Notes: generated by a model from the letters alone, not told the origin. A DNA stretch of 64,000 nucleotides from Sphingomonas colocasiae (GCF_019880585.1 NZ_JAINVV010000003.1:372001-436000); one strand, 5' to 3'; shown: positions 35,470 through 43,992, counted from the first letter of the stretch. Numbers and translations are program-made.

Positions 35470-37794
35470 TCAGAAATTATAGCGCGCCTGCACGCCCAGC
35501 TGGCGCCCGCGCATGATCACGCGCGTATAGGATCCCGACGAGGCCACGACATCGGTGGCCGATCCCATGATCTTCGTGTTCGTCACATTCTTGCCGACAA
35601 AGGCGATTTCCCATTTCTCGTCGATCTCGCCGATGCCCAGGCGCAGGTCGAGCTGCTGCCAGGCGCGCTGGCGGGTCGCCGGATCCTTGTCGGCGGCCAC
35701 GTCGTAGGAACTGGAGAAAGCGAGGATCGCATCGGCGCGCACCCGCAGCGTGCTGCCGATCGGCTGGTTATAGCCGGCCCGGACATTGCCCGACCATTTG
35801 GGCGCGAACGGCGGCGCGCGGCCGGTGAGGTTCTGCACGCAGGGCAAGGTGCCATTGGCCTGGGCGATCGCCGCCTGCGCGGCGGTGCAGCCTGCGCCGG
35901 CATATTCCTTGTAGGCGGCATCGAGATAGGCGAGGTCCACGCCGAAATCGAAATATTGGCTGGGCTGCCAGCGTAGCTCGGCCTCCGCGCCCTGGGTCTT
36001 CAGGCCGCCGACATTGGTGACCTGGATAAAGGCGGAGGTCGGCGTGATCTGCGTCACGCTCTGTTGCAGATCCTTGTAGTCGCTTCGGAACAGCGACAGG
36101 TTGACCGCCAGCTTGCGATCGAGCAGCAGCGATTTGACGCCGATTTCATACGCCTTGACGGTTTCGGGGAAGAAGGTCAGACGACCGGGCACACCGGTCA
36201 GTTCCACTGCATCGAACCCACCGGCCTTGAAGCCTTCGCTGAACTTCGCGTAGAAGGTCAGGTCTCGATCGACTTTGTACTGCAGGGTGGCGGACGGCAG
36301 GAATGCGCCATCCTTCACCGTCGCCCTGGTCGTGTGATCGGCAAAGCCAGTCAGGAAGAAGGCGACCGGCTGCAGCGCCGCGGGCAGCCGCGTCGTCGTC
36401 AGGCCGAGCGGATCATTGCCGGTGGCGTTGGTCGCCGACTGGATGCCCTGCTTCTTCGAATGGGTGTAGCGCATGCCCAGGGTCACCGAGAATTGATCGG
36501 TGAAGGGATAGGTCACGGCGCCGAAGGCCGAGAGCGCGGTTTCCTTCTGGTTGAGATCGATCACCCCGGCGAGCGGCGCATAGGGTGCAAGCGGCGCCAG
36601 CGGGCCCGTCAACAGGACATTGGCGAACGGGAAATTGAGCGTCGTATGGACGTTCGATTCCGAATCCAGAAAATAGCCGCCGAAGATATATTGCAGCTTC
36701 GATTGCGCGGGCGAGGTGACGCGCAGTTCGAGCGTCGTCTGTTTCAGATCCTCGGGCGAATTATAGCTGAAGAAATTGGCGGGCACGCCATCGGTATCGG
36801 CCGCCACCAGGAAATCATATTTGGAGAAGGAGCCGAGCGCGACGAAGCCGGGGCCGTCGCTATTGTCGCGTTCGATCTTGAGCAGATATTCCGAGGCCTC
36901 GATTTCGCCGCGCTCGCCGGGGCCGGAAGCACGCCGGAAATCGAAATCGGCCTCCTGCCCGGTCGCGATGGCATAGGCGCAGGAGAAGGTCGTCGCCGGA
37001 TTGAAGGGCGCGGGCGGCGGGCAATTGGTGAGCTGCGCCGCGAAGGGCGCCTTGGAATCCTGCTTGCCATATTCGGCCTTGAACGTCGCAGCCCAGTCCG
37101 GCGCCATCTGCCAGAGCGCGGAGAAGCGGACGAACTTGTCCTCCACCTTGGGATCGCGTTTTCCGGTGCCAAGATTTTTGACGAAGCCGTTCAGATCGGA
37201 ATATCGGCCGGCGACGCGCACCGCCAGCGTGCCGGGGATGATCGGCCCGCCCACCGCCGCCTCCACCACCGGTTCGTTGGCGACGAATTCGTAGGATGCC
37301 AGGGCATAGCCCTTCCATTCGTCCAGACTGGGCTTGGTCGTGGTGACGCTGAAGGCGCCGCCGATGGCGTTGTTGCCGAAATAGATGGTCTGGGGGCCGC
37401 GCAGCACCTCGATCCGCTCGAGATCGACCACCGTCGACTGCGAATAGCGCGAACGCCCGTGATAGACACCGTCGACGAATGTCGCGACAGCCTGTTCGAA
37501 GCCGGCATTCGATCCCGATCCGACGCCACGGACATAGATGTTGTTCGAAACCGTGTCCTTCGAGACGAAGACGTTGGGCAGCCCCTTCGCCAGATCCTCG
37601 ACGCCTGAAATCTGGCGGTCACGCAGTTCGTCGCCCTGCACCGCGATGATCGAAATGGGAACGTCGCGGATCGACTCCTCGCGCTTCTGCGCGGTCACCA
37701 CAATCTCTTCGACCTGCGCGAATGCGGGCATGGACACGCAGGTCACCGCCCCCAGCGCCACCGACCGCAACAGATGCTTCTTCGCCGACTTCAT
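35470..37794 (-). CDS. TonB-dependent outer-membrane receptor
   Basis: A 774-residue receptor. The signal peptide ends at MPAFAQ, then the TonB box region (VEEIVVTAQKREESI), the plug domain (DVPISIIAVQGDELRDRQISGVEDLAKGLPNVFV... LRGPQTIYFGNNAIGGAFSV) and a large beta-barrel ending in QLGVQARYNF with the terminal aromatic. The ATG at 37794 follows GGGGAGAGAGGC. It lies upstream of a KstD-like gene and has an upstream promoter fitting the island's shared pattern. The substrate is probably the hydrophobic compound degraded here; a TonB receptor (EdcT) has been linked to oestrogen uptake in Novosphingobium. Confidence 0.92.
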   Translation of the reverse strand: MKSAKKHLLRSVALGAVTCVSMPAFAQVEEIVVTAQKREESIRDVPISIIAVQGDELRDRQISGVEDLAKGLPNVFVSKDTVSNNIYVRGVGSGSNAGFEQAVATFVDGVYHGRSRYSQSTVVDLERIEVLRGPQTIYFGNNAIGGAFSVTTTKPSLDEWKGYALASYEFVANEPVVEAAVGGPIIPGTLAVRVAGRYSDLNGFVKNLGTGKRDPKVEDKFVRFSALWQMAPDWAATFKAEYGKQDSKAPFAAQLTNCPPPAPFNPATTFSCAYAIATGQEADFDFRRASGPGERGEIEASEYLLKIERDNSDGPGFVALGSFSKYDFLVAADTDGVPANFFSYNSPEDLKQTTLELRVTSPAQSKLQYIFGGYFLDSESNVHTTLNFPFANVLLTGPLAPLAPYAPLAGVIDLNQKETALSAFGAVTYPFTDQFSVTLGMRYTHSKKQGIQSATNATGNDPLGLTTTRLPAALQPVAFFLTGFADHTTRATVKDGAFLPSATLQYKVDRDLTFYAKFSEGFKAGGFDAVELTGVPGRLTFFPETVKAYEIGVKSLLLDRKLAVNLSLFRSDYKDLQQSVTQITPTSAFIQVTNVGGLKTQGAEAELRWQPSQYFDFGVDLAYLDAAYKEYAGAGCTAAQAAIAQANGTLPCVQNLTGRAPPFAPKWSGNVRAGYNQPIGSTLRVRADAILAFSSSYDVAADKDPATRQRAWQQLDLRLGIGEIDEKWEIAFVGKNVTNTKIMGSATDVVASSGSYTRVIMRGRQLGVQARYNF

Positions 37795-37865
37795 GCCTCT
37801 CTCCCCTCGCACCAGGCCGGCCGTCATCACGGTTCAGCCTGGCTCCTGTTCTGGTTGATGAAGAA

Positions 37866-37898
37866 AAGCTAGATCGGGAAGCACTGAATTTCAGCTCG
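37866..37898 (-). promoter_or_regulatory. Shared-pattern promoter (weaker copy), TonB receptor
   Basis: On the minus strand CGAGCT, five bases, TCAG, then CTAG at positions 27-30 of the element. It departs from the CGAGTT-N5-TGAR core at two positions but keeps the spacing to the CTAG box. The receptor starts 72 nt further on. Confidence 0.4.
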
Positions 37899-38117
37899 CG
37901 TTCCGCTCGCTTCCAGCGGACGCCAAAGCGCGATCTCCGGCTTGAAATACCTCCTAACATCTTTGAGTTACGGGAACAATTGCCAACCGCTTCGGGCGGT
38001 CGGCGGCGCCGGATACCGGGTGTTCGGAGGACTGGAAACCGGCACGACGGCGCGATTTTCGCGGGAGAAACGCGCCTTCCACACGCCGACGCCGGAGGGC
38101 AGAATCCATCGCGAACA

Positions 38118-38150
38118 CGAGTTCAAGATGAGCGATAGCGAGCGCTAGAT
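38118..38150 (+). promoter_or_regulatory. Shared-pattern promoter, EthD gene
   Basis: CGAGTT-CAAGA-TGAG at 38118-38132, then GCTAGATC at 38145-38152, a perfect match to the Caulobacter-type -10 consensus GCTANAWC. Confidence 0.55.
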
Positions 38151-38185
38151 CGGCGCCCGGATGCAGGATCCGAAAGGGGAGGAAG

Positions 38186-38947
38186 ATGATCAAGCAGATC
38201 GCGTTTCTGAAGGCCAGGCCGGCGCTGGAGACCAGCACTTTCATCGACCTGTACGAACGCGAGCATGCGCCGCTGGTCGCATCGCTGCTGCCCTCGCTTT
38301 CCGGCTATCGCAGAAGCTATGTGGTGCCCGGCCTGATGGTATCGCGCGCGCATCCAGGCGACGAAAGCTGGAGGCCCGATTACGACGTGGTTACCCAGCT
38401 CTGGTTCAGGGACGCGCAGGCGCTGGAGGCCTGCAACACCGCGCTTGCGGACAAGGCGATTTCCGGCGCGATCCGGACGAGCGAAGCGCGGCTGTTCCGG
38501 CAGGGGGAAACCAGGATCGCCACCTGCGAGGAGTTCATCACCCCTGCCGATACGCTTCAGCCCCGCCCCGCCGGCCATCACGGCCCGCCCGCGATCAAGC
38601 TGCTCGGCACGATCCGGAAACGAAGCGACATGTCGCGCGCGGCCTTTGTCGAACGCTATGAACACGGCCATTGCGCGCTGGCGCTGCGCGTCCTGGCGAA
38701 GGACGGCGTACCGATGTTCGCCCGATACCGACGCAGCTTTCCAACCGGCGATCAATCGGATTTCGATGTGCTCACCGAAGTCTGGTTCTGGACGCAGGAT
38801 CAATATCACCAGTTCCTGGAGATCCATGCGGACGAAAAGGTCGGCGCGGCGATCGCGGCCGACGAGGCGGAACTGTTCGACCGCAATTCGATCACGATGG
38901 TGAGCGTCCAAGAGCATATCTCGCCGATCGGCGCTGAACGTCCCTGA
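38186..38947 (+). CDS. Double EthD-domain protein
   Basis: A 253-residue cytoplasmic protein made of two EthD/dimeric alpha-beta-barrel units. Unit 1 is about residues 1-110 (FIDLYEREHAPLVASLLP... GYRRSYVV) and unit 2 about 130-240 (FVERYEHGHCALALRV... ARYRRSFP). Each ends with a strand carrying D-V-x-T-x-x-W-F (YDVVTQLWF, FDVLTEVWF). EthD domains occur in ether and aromatic catabolic clusters, where they help or accompany P450 and quinone chemistry. GGGGAGGAAG lies just upstream of the ATG. It carries one of the island's shared promoters. Confidence 0.82.
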   Translation: MIKQIAFLKARPALETSTFIDLYEREHAPLVASLLPSLSGYRRSYVVPGLMVSRAHPGDESWRPDYDVVTQLWFRDAQALEACNTALADKAISGAIRTSEARLFRQGETRIATCEEFITPADTLQPRPAGHHGPPAIKLLGTIRKRSDMSRAAFVERYEHGHCALALRVLAKDGVPMFARYRRSFPTGDQSDFDVLTEVWFWTQDQYHQFLEIHADEKVGAAIAADEAELFDRNSITMVSVQEHISPIGAERP

Positions 38948-38952
38948 TTTCC

Positions 38953-38996
38953 GTGGTTCCGGAGCCGGCGGGTAGATCCACCTGCCCCGGAACCAC
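38953..38996. terminator. Hairpin after the EthD gene
   Basis: GTGGTTCCGG (38953-38962) and CCGGAACCAC (38987-38996) are perfectly inverted, with an inner pair GGCGGGT/ACCTGCC matching at six of seven. No T-run follows, so factor-independent termination is uncertain; it may insulate the promoter at 39003. Confidence 0.45.
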
Positions 38997-39002
38997 CCTA
39001 AA

Positions 39003-39035
39003 CGAGTTTTACCTGAGGCTTCCCCTTCTTAGGCA
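39003..39035 (+). promoter_or_regulatory. Shared-pattern promoter, thiolase operon
   Basis: CGAGTT-TTACC-TGAG at 39003-39017, then CTTAGG with TAG at 39030-39032. It stands 72 nt before the TTG start of the HMG-CoA-synthase-like gene. Confidence 0.55.
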
Positions 39036-39088
39036 CGGGATCGCCCCCGCCGCGCACCGGCGGCGGCGGGATCGCAACGGAGGGAAGA

Positions 39089-40543
39089 TTGGGCAACACC
39101 GGTATCGCGTCGATCGCCGCCTATCTGCCGCGGCTGCGCCTCGCCCGAAAGGCGATCGCGGATGCGAACAGATGGGCCAACCCGGCGCTTGCTGCGCAGG
39201 GCAAGGGCCATCGCACCATCTGCGCGCATGACGAGGACAGCCTGACGATGGCGGTGGAGGCGGGCCGGCGCTGCCTGGGCGACGCGCCCGAGCCCGCTCT
39301 CGAGATCATTCAGTTCGCGAGCACCACCCCACCCTTTGCCGACCGCGCGAATTCGGTGATCCTGACCGAAGCGCTGGCGCTGCCGTTCGATCTGCGCTGC
39401 GCCGATGTGACGGGTTTTCTGGGATGCGGCGTCACCGCGCTGATCGGCGCGCTGGAGAATGGCCGGCCGGCGCTGACCGTCGCATCGGAGCGGCGCATGG
39501 CGCGGATCGCATCGGCGCAGGAACTCGCGCTCGGCCATGCGGCGGCGGCGGTCGTCACCGGCGCCGAAAATCCGATCGCGCGGTTCGTCGCCACGCATTC
39601 GACCGCCGTCGATTTCGTCGGCCATTACCGAAGCGCGAAAGCGCCGACCGACTATCTGCTCGAGGAACGCTGGGTGCGCGACGAGGGCGATATGAAGATC
39701 GCGCCCCCCGCGATCGAGACGCTGCTGCGCAAGGCGGGTCGCGACGCCGCCGCCATCGATCATGTCGTGATCGCGGGCGTCGGCCGTGCCGCCGCCCGGC
39801 AGATCGCCGGCAAATGCGGCTTCGCAGAGAACCGGCTGATCGATCCGCTCGACGCGGCGTGCGGCGACACCGGATCCGCCCATGCCCTGATCATGCTGTG
39901 CCATGCGCTGGAACAGGCGGCACCGGGCGAGACCATCCTGCTCGCCAATGTCGCGCAGGGCTGCCAGACATTGCTGTTCGAGACGACCGACGCGATCGCC
40001 GACCGGCCCGATATCGACACCGTCCGGGATCAATTGGATGGCGGCGTCGAAGACCTGAACTATCTGCGCTTCCTGTCGTTCAACGAACAGATCGACGTGG
40101 ATTGGGGCATCCGCGCGGAACGCGACAACCGCACCGCGCTTTCGGCCTTCAATCGCCATCGCAAGACCGCGACCAGCTTCATCGGCGGCCGGTGCGAGGC
40201 GTGCGGGACGCGGCAATTCCCGAAGGGACGATGCTGCGTCAATCCGGATTGCCGCCGCTTCGACACCCAGATCGACGAACCGTTCAGCCACAAGATCGGC
40301 CGCGTCAAATCCTATACCGAGGACTGGCTGGCCGTCTCCGCCAATCCGCCCTTCATCTACGGCAATGTCGCCTTCGACGATGGCGGCGTGATCATGATGG
40401 AATTCACCGATTGCGAGCCCGGCGAACTGAGCGTCGGCACCCCTGTCCGCTTCGTGTTCCGCATCAAGGAGAAGGATCCGAAGCGGAACTTCCACCGCTA
40501 TTTCTGGAAAGCCGCCCCGGTCGGCATGGCAAAGGTGCGATAA
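39089..40543 (+). CDS. HMG-CoA synthase-like thiolase-fold protein fused to DUF35 OB-fold
   Basis: A 484-residue fusion. Residues ~1-330 are a 3-ketoacyl-synthase III/HMG-CoA-synthase-type fold (GIASIAAYLPRLRL, ADVTGFLGCGVTALIGALENG with the likely Cys, DAACGDTGSAHALIM). Residues ~360-480 are a DUF35 domain: rubredoxin-like zinc ribbon (CEACGTRQFPKGRCCVNPDC) plus OB-fold (GRVKSYTEDWLAVSANPP). The start is TTG at 39089 with GGAGGGA at six bases. DUF35 proteins assist thiolase-like enzymes in steroid retro-aldol and thiolysis steps. The stop abuts the ATG of the following thiolase gene (TAAATG), so the two proteins are made together. Confidence 0.82.
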   Translation: MGNTGIASIAAYLPRLRLARKAIADANRWANPALAAQGKGHRTICAHDEDSLTMAVEAGRRCLGDAPEPALEIIQFASTTPPFADRANSVILTEALALPFDLRCADVTGFLGCGVTALIGALENGRPALTVASERRMARIASAQELALGHAAAAVVTGAENPIARFVATHSTAVDFVGHYRSAKAPTDYLLEERWVRDEGDMKIAPPAIETLLRKAGRDAAAIDHVVIAGVGRAAARQIAGKCGFAENRLIDPLDAACGDTGSAHALIMLCHALEQAAPGETILLANVAQGCQTLLFETTDAIADRPDIDTVRDQLDGGVEDLNYLRFLSFNEQIDVDWGIRAERDNRTALSAFNRHRKTATSFIGGRCEACGTRQFPKGRCCVNPDCRRFDTQIDEPFSHKIGRVKSYTEDWLAVSANPPFIYGNVAFDDGGVIMMEFTDCEPGELSVGTPVRFVFRIKEKDPKRNFHRYFWKAAPVGMAKVR

Positions 40544-41749
40544 ATGGCTGAAGGCATTCGGGACAAGGTCGTCATCCTCGGCATGGGCTGCTCGCGCTTC
40601 GGCGAGCGCTGGGATTGCAGCGCCGAGGATCTGATCGCGGAATCCTTTCAGGAGGCGGTGGCGGATGCCGGCATCGATCGCGACCTGATCGAGGCTGCAT
40701 GGTTCGGCCTGTCGATGGACGAGCAGAATCTCGGCAAGTCGGCGCTGTCGCTGTCGCAGGCGCTGCGGCTGCCGAACATCGCGGCGACACGCGTCGAAAA
40801 TCTGTGCGCGACGGGATCCGAGGCGCTGCGCGGCGCGGTCTATGCGGTAGCGGCGGGCGCCGTCGACATCGCCATGGCGCTGGGCGTGGAGAAGCTGAAG
40901 GACACCGGCTATGGCGGCCTGCCCGAACGCAGCCGGGGCACCTTCAACGATCTGTGGCAGCCCGGCGTCACCGCGCCCGGATCCTTCGCGCAATTCGCCA
41001 GCGCCTATGCCGCGCGCCACGATCTGAAGATGGACACGCTGAAGGAAGCGATGGCCCATATATCATGGAAAAGCCATGAGAACGGATCGCGCAATCCCAA
41101 GGCGCATCTGCGCAAGCGGATCTCCAAGGACGCGATCCTGAACGCGCCCATGATCGCCTATCCGCTGGGCCTGTTCGATTGCTGCGGCGTCAGCGACGGT
41201 TCGGCCTGCGCGATCGTCACCACCCCGGACATGGCGAAACGCCTGGGGAAGACGGGCGAACTCGTCAGCATCAAATCGATGCAGCTCTCGCTCAGCAACG
41301 GATCGGAGATGTCGCACAACGACTGGGACGGCAGCTATGCGCACACGACGCGGATCGCCGCGCGCAAGGCCTATCGCGAAGCCGGCATCACCGATCCGGT
41401 GCGCGAACTGGACCTGGTCGAGGTGCATGACTGTTTCTCGATCACCGAACTCGTCACCATGGAGGATCTGGGCCTCTCACAACCCGGCGCCGGCTATCGC
41501 GACGTGCTGAACGGCAAGTTCGACGCCGATGGCGAGGTGGCGAGCAATATCGACGGCGGGCTGAAATGCTTCGGCCATCCGATCGGCGCGTCGGGCCTGC
41601 GCATGGCGTACGAAGCCTATAGCCAGTTGCTGGGGCGCGCGGGTGATCGCCAGCTCATCCGGCCACGCCGGGCGCTGACCCACAATCTCGGCGGTTTTCC
41701 CAACAACAATGTATGCAGCATCTCCATCTTCGGACGGCTGGATAGCTGA
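40544..41749 (+). CDS. SCP-x type thiolase/lipid-transfer-like acyltransferase
   Basis: A 401-residue thiolase-superfamily protein. The acylation Cys is in VENLCATGSEALRGAVYAVAAG (about residue 87), and the GHP histidine in KCFGHPIGASGLRMAYEAY. The second catalytic Cys block is replaced by THNLGGFPNN, as in SCP-x thiolases and Ltp2-type steroid aldolases. It begins immediately after the preceding stop. Together with the HMGS-OB fusion it likely cuts a C-C bond of a steroid-derived acyl-CoA; thiolysis and retro-aldol cleavage cannot be told apart here. Confidence 0.88.
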   Translation: MAEGIRDKVVILGMGCSRFGERWDCSAEDLIAESFQEAVADAGIDRDLIEAAWFGLSMDEQNLGKSALSLSQALRLPNIAATRVENLCATGSEALRGAVYAVAAGAVDIAMALGVEKLKDTGYGGLPERSRGTFNDLWQPGVTAPGSFAQFASAYAARHDLKMDTLKEAMAHISWKSHENGSRNPKAHLRKRISKDAILNAPMIAYPLGLFDCCGVSDGSACAIVTTPDMAKRLGKTGELVSIKSMQLSLSNGSEMSHNDWDGSYAHTTRIAARKAYREAGITDPVRELDLVEVHDCFSITELVTMEDLGLSQPGAGYRDVLNGKFDADGEVASNIDGGLKCFGHPIGASGLRMAYEAYSQLLGRAGDRQLIRPRRALTHNLGGFPNNNVCSISIFGRLDS

Positions 41750-41782
41750 CGCCCCCTTCATCAGAACCGGAACAGCCTCGAC

Positions 41783-42556
41783 ATGAAACATCCCGCATCG
41801 CTCGAAAACAAGGTCATCATCGTCACCGGCGCCGCCCAAGGCATCGGCAAGGCGCTGACCGAACACGCCGTCGCCATGGGCGCGCGCGTCGCGGCGGTCG
41901 ACATCAATCGGGACGCGCTGGAAGACGGCCTGTCCGCCCATGGCGACGCATCGGTCCGGTGCTTCGCCGGCGACGTGACCGACGAGGATTTCGTCGCGGA
42001 TGTCGTACGCCAGACCGTGGCGGAATTCGGCGATCTCAACGGCCTGCTCAACAATGCCGGCATCGTCCGCGCCGCGATGATCACCGACATGAACCGCGCG
42101 CAATGGCAGTCTGTGATCGACGTGAACCTGACCGGCGCCTTTGTCTGCCTGCAGGCCGTCGGCCGCCATCTGGTGGGCAAGGCGAAACAGGGCGATCCCA
42201 ATCCCGGATCGATCGTGAACGTCTCTTCCGATGCCGGCCGGCGCGGCACCTTCGGGCAGATCAATTACGGCGCGGCGAAGTCAGGCGTCATGGGCCTGAC
42301 GATGAGCGCGGCGCGCGAATGGGGGCGGTTCAACATCAACGTCAACAGCGTCTGCTACGGCCTGGTCGAGACCGCGATGACCGAGACGATCCGCCAGGAG
42401 CGTTTTCGCGACCGTTATCTGGAGACCATTCCGCTCGGCCGCTTCTCGACGCCCGAGGAGATCGCGCCCGCCACCTGCTTCTTCCTGTCCGATGCCGCCG
42501 CCTATATCACCGGCCAGCATATCGGCATCGATGGCGGCTTCCACATCACGTCCTAA
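41783..42556 (+). CDS. Short-chain dehydrogenase/reductase
   Basis: A 257-residue classical SDR. The cofactor motif is VTGAAQGIGKAL (TGxxxGxG, about residues 16-24), then NNAG, catalytic Ser in VNVSSDAG, and YxxxK in INYGAAKSGV (Tyr about residue 160). The C-terminal CFFLSDAAAYITGQHIGIDGGFHI is typical. An Asp after beta-2 (AVDINRD) suggests NAD(H). It is 33 nt downstream of the thiolase and likely oxidises a hydroxyl of a steroid ring or 3-hydroxyacyl-CoA. Confidence 0.92.
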   Translation: MKHPASLENKVIIVTGAAQGIGKALTEHAVAMGARVAAVDINRDALEDGLSAHGDASVRCFAGDVTDEDFVADVVRQTVAEFGDLNGLLNNAGIVRAAMITDMNRAQWQSVIDVNLTGAFVCLQAVGRHLVGKAKQGDPNPGSIVNVSSDAGRRGTFGQINYGAAKSGVMGLTMSAAREWGRFNINVNSVCYGLVETAMTETIRQERFRDRYLETIPLGRFSTPEEIAPATCFFLSDAAAYITGQHIGIDGGFHITS

Positions 42557-42560
42557 GGAC

Positions 42561-42699
42561 CCGATCGACATTCAGCCAGTACCGGCCTGCAAATGGCGTT
42601 TTCTCGCGCTTCCGGTGCTCACGGACCGAAAGTGCGCTGCGCCCCGGGTCACGAAAAAAAGCACCATTTTCGGCTCGGTCTGAACTGAATGTCGATCGG
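42561..42699. repeat. MITE-like element with 15-bp perfect terminal inverted repeats
   Basis: CCGATCGACATTCAG (42561-42575) is exactly inverted at 42685-42699. The 109-nt interior is non-coding and partly self-complementary (GGACCGAAAGTGC against GCACCATTTTCGGCTCGGTC). It sits between the SDR gene and a putative lipoprotein, close to an IS5-type remnant. Confidence 0.6.
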
Positions 42700-42712
42700 A
42701 CCTAGGCCGTGA

Positions 42713-42740
42713 ACCCATAATGGCAATGACAGCTATGGGT
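42713..42740. repeat. Short inverted repeat
   Basis: ACCCATA (42713-42719) and TATGGGT (42734-42740) flank 14 nt. It adjoins the MITE-like element and may be the remains of another mobile-element end. Confidence 0.3.
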
Positions 42741-42757
42741 GGAAGTCGATGGTAGCT

Positions 42758-43141
42758 TCAGTCCTCGCACCACGCGCCTTCTGAGCCGATCTTCCCACCT
42801 TCGATTTTAGCAAAACAGCCGGGATTGTAGTGTTCCGATTGGCAAGACCCATTTGCCAAATCGCCCGGCTTGGGAAGTGGTTTCTCAGGCGGTCCATCGA
42901 CGCTCATGAGGCACTGCCCCTGACAATCGGCTTTGCCGGAACATGTCTTTCCCCCATCGGCGTAGCGGAACTGGCAGATCGGGAAGCCGAAGGCGCTGCG
43001 ACTTTCGTAGCCGCCCTGCGCGAGGCAAGACCGCCTTGCCGCAGCTTCCAAGCGCTTAGGCGGACTGCTGCAACTTCCAACAATGAACACTGTGAGTAAC
43101 ACCGCTATCGCCCGAGGCGACCGAGGTAGGTATCCCTGCAT
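42758..43141 (-). CDS. Putative cysteine-rich lipoprotein
   Basis: A 127-residue protein with a signal peptide and lipobox (LLTVFIVGSC), giving a lipidated Cys around residue 24. The mature part has eight or more further cysteines (SCLAQGG, ICQFRYADGGKTCSGKADCQGQC, SCQSEHYNPGCF, WCED), suggesting several disulfides outside the cytoplasm. Codon usage and GC look lower than in the catabolic genes around it, which fits an insertion. No family is recognised. Confidence 0.6.
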   Translation of the reverse strand: MQGYLPRSPRAIAVLLTVFIVGSCSSPPKRLEAAARRSCLAQGGYESRSAFGFPICQFRYADGGKTCSGKADCQGQCLMSVDGPPEKPLPKPGDLANGSCQSEHYNPGCFAKIEGGKIGSEGAWCED

Positions 43142-43233
43142 CGACCAATCATCTCATGTACAATCAGTGGCCGCAATCGTCGTTAGCCGACTGACCGCTT
43201 TCCTATCGTGCTTAGCTCTGATTCAGCGTTGGC

Positions 43234-43506
43234 ATGAGCCGATATGACCTGACCGACTGCGAATGGCGCGTGATCGAGCCATAGTTGCCCGACAAGCCGC
43301 GAGGCGTTCCGCACGTAGATGATCGGAAGTGGAAACCCTGCTTCAGCAAACCGCTCTACCGCGAGCACAACCTGATCGAACGATTCTTCTCCAAGCTGAA
43401 GCACTTCCGCCGCATCGCCACTCGCTATGCCAAGCTGGCAGCAAACTTCCTTGCCATGGTCCAACTCGCCTCAATGCGCCTGCGGCTGCGCGCTCGTGAG
43501 TCTATG
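43234..43506 (+). pseudogene. IS5-family transposase remnant
   Basis: The first 16 codons (MSRYDLTDCEWRVIEP) match the N-terminus of IS5/IS427-type DDE transposases. They are followed by an in-frame TAG (43282-43284), then PDKPRGVPHVDDRKW. The central catalytic region is missing and the frame goes straight into the conserved C-terminus (LYREHNLIERFFSKLKHFRR... NFLAMVQLASMRL). About two thirds of the gene is deleted. No intact terminal repeats were found. It cannot encode an active transposase. Confidence 0.8.
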
Positions 43507-43512
43507 GCCCAG

Positions 43513-43992
43513 TTATTCAGGCGGAAGCCAGCGCTCTGCCTGCCTTTCCCACGGATTGTCGCCGGGGCCGGCCGGCAGCGCATAAAGCGCCTCGCAGCTG
43601 GTCATGACCCGGTCCGCGACCGTCATGCCGAGCGTCACCGTCACCGCCGGGCCGCATGGTCCATCGGCGAAAACGGCATCCACGATCCCGCCGATCGTCA
43701 CGCGATCGCCCGCGAAGATCGACGATGTCATGCTGAACCGCATGCGCGCGATCCGCCCGCGCGGCCCCGACCAGTCACCCAGGAACCGTTCGAACAGCGA
43801 CGCCTGGAACTGGGTGTTCGCGAAGATGTCGCGCTGGCCGACGGTGCCGACCACATAGCCATGATCATGATGCAGCGGCGAATAGTCGCGGCTGGCGAGC
43901 GCCCCGGCGACAATGCGCGTCGCCGTCACATCGAAGGCGAGTTCGGGCATGACCTGTCCGGCCGCGACATCGCCGATCAGCAGCATCTTCAT
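43513..43992 (-). CDS. MaoC-like dehydratase, C-terminal-type subunit
   Basis: A 159-residue hot-dog protein. It has the hydratase-2 signature in short form: ASRDYSPLHHDHGYVVGTVGQRDIFANT, with the catalytic Asp and His (D-Y-S-P-L-H-H). It overlaps the upstream FAS1-like MaoC gene by four bases. The two should form a heteromeric (R)-type enoyl-CoA hydratase such as ChsH1-ChsH2 of cholesterol side-chain degradation. The short subunit carries the active-site residues. Confidence 0.85.
   Translation of the reverse strand: MKMLLIGDVAAGQVMPELAFDVTATRIVAGALASRDYSPLHHDHGYVVGTVGQRDIFANTQFQASLFERFLGDWSGPRGRIARMRFSMTSSIFAGDRVTIGGIVDAVFADGPCGPAVTVTLGMTVADRVMTSCEALYALPAGPGDNPWERQAERWLPPE

Larger units (their letters stand above)
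37795..38185. other. Divergent regulatory region of TonB receptor and EthD genes
   Basis: A 391-nt region without a credible gene. It holds two outward-facing candidate promoters (37866-37898 minus, 38118-38150 plus). The rest shows no long repeat or hairpin that I can recognise. Confidence 0.5.

Noticed and set aside
38953-38966. The word GGTTCCGGAGCC also occurs before the hydratase at 32961-32972, considered as a second shared operator
   Set aside because: Only two copies, one inside a hairpin and the other not; too little to call a regulatory site.
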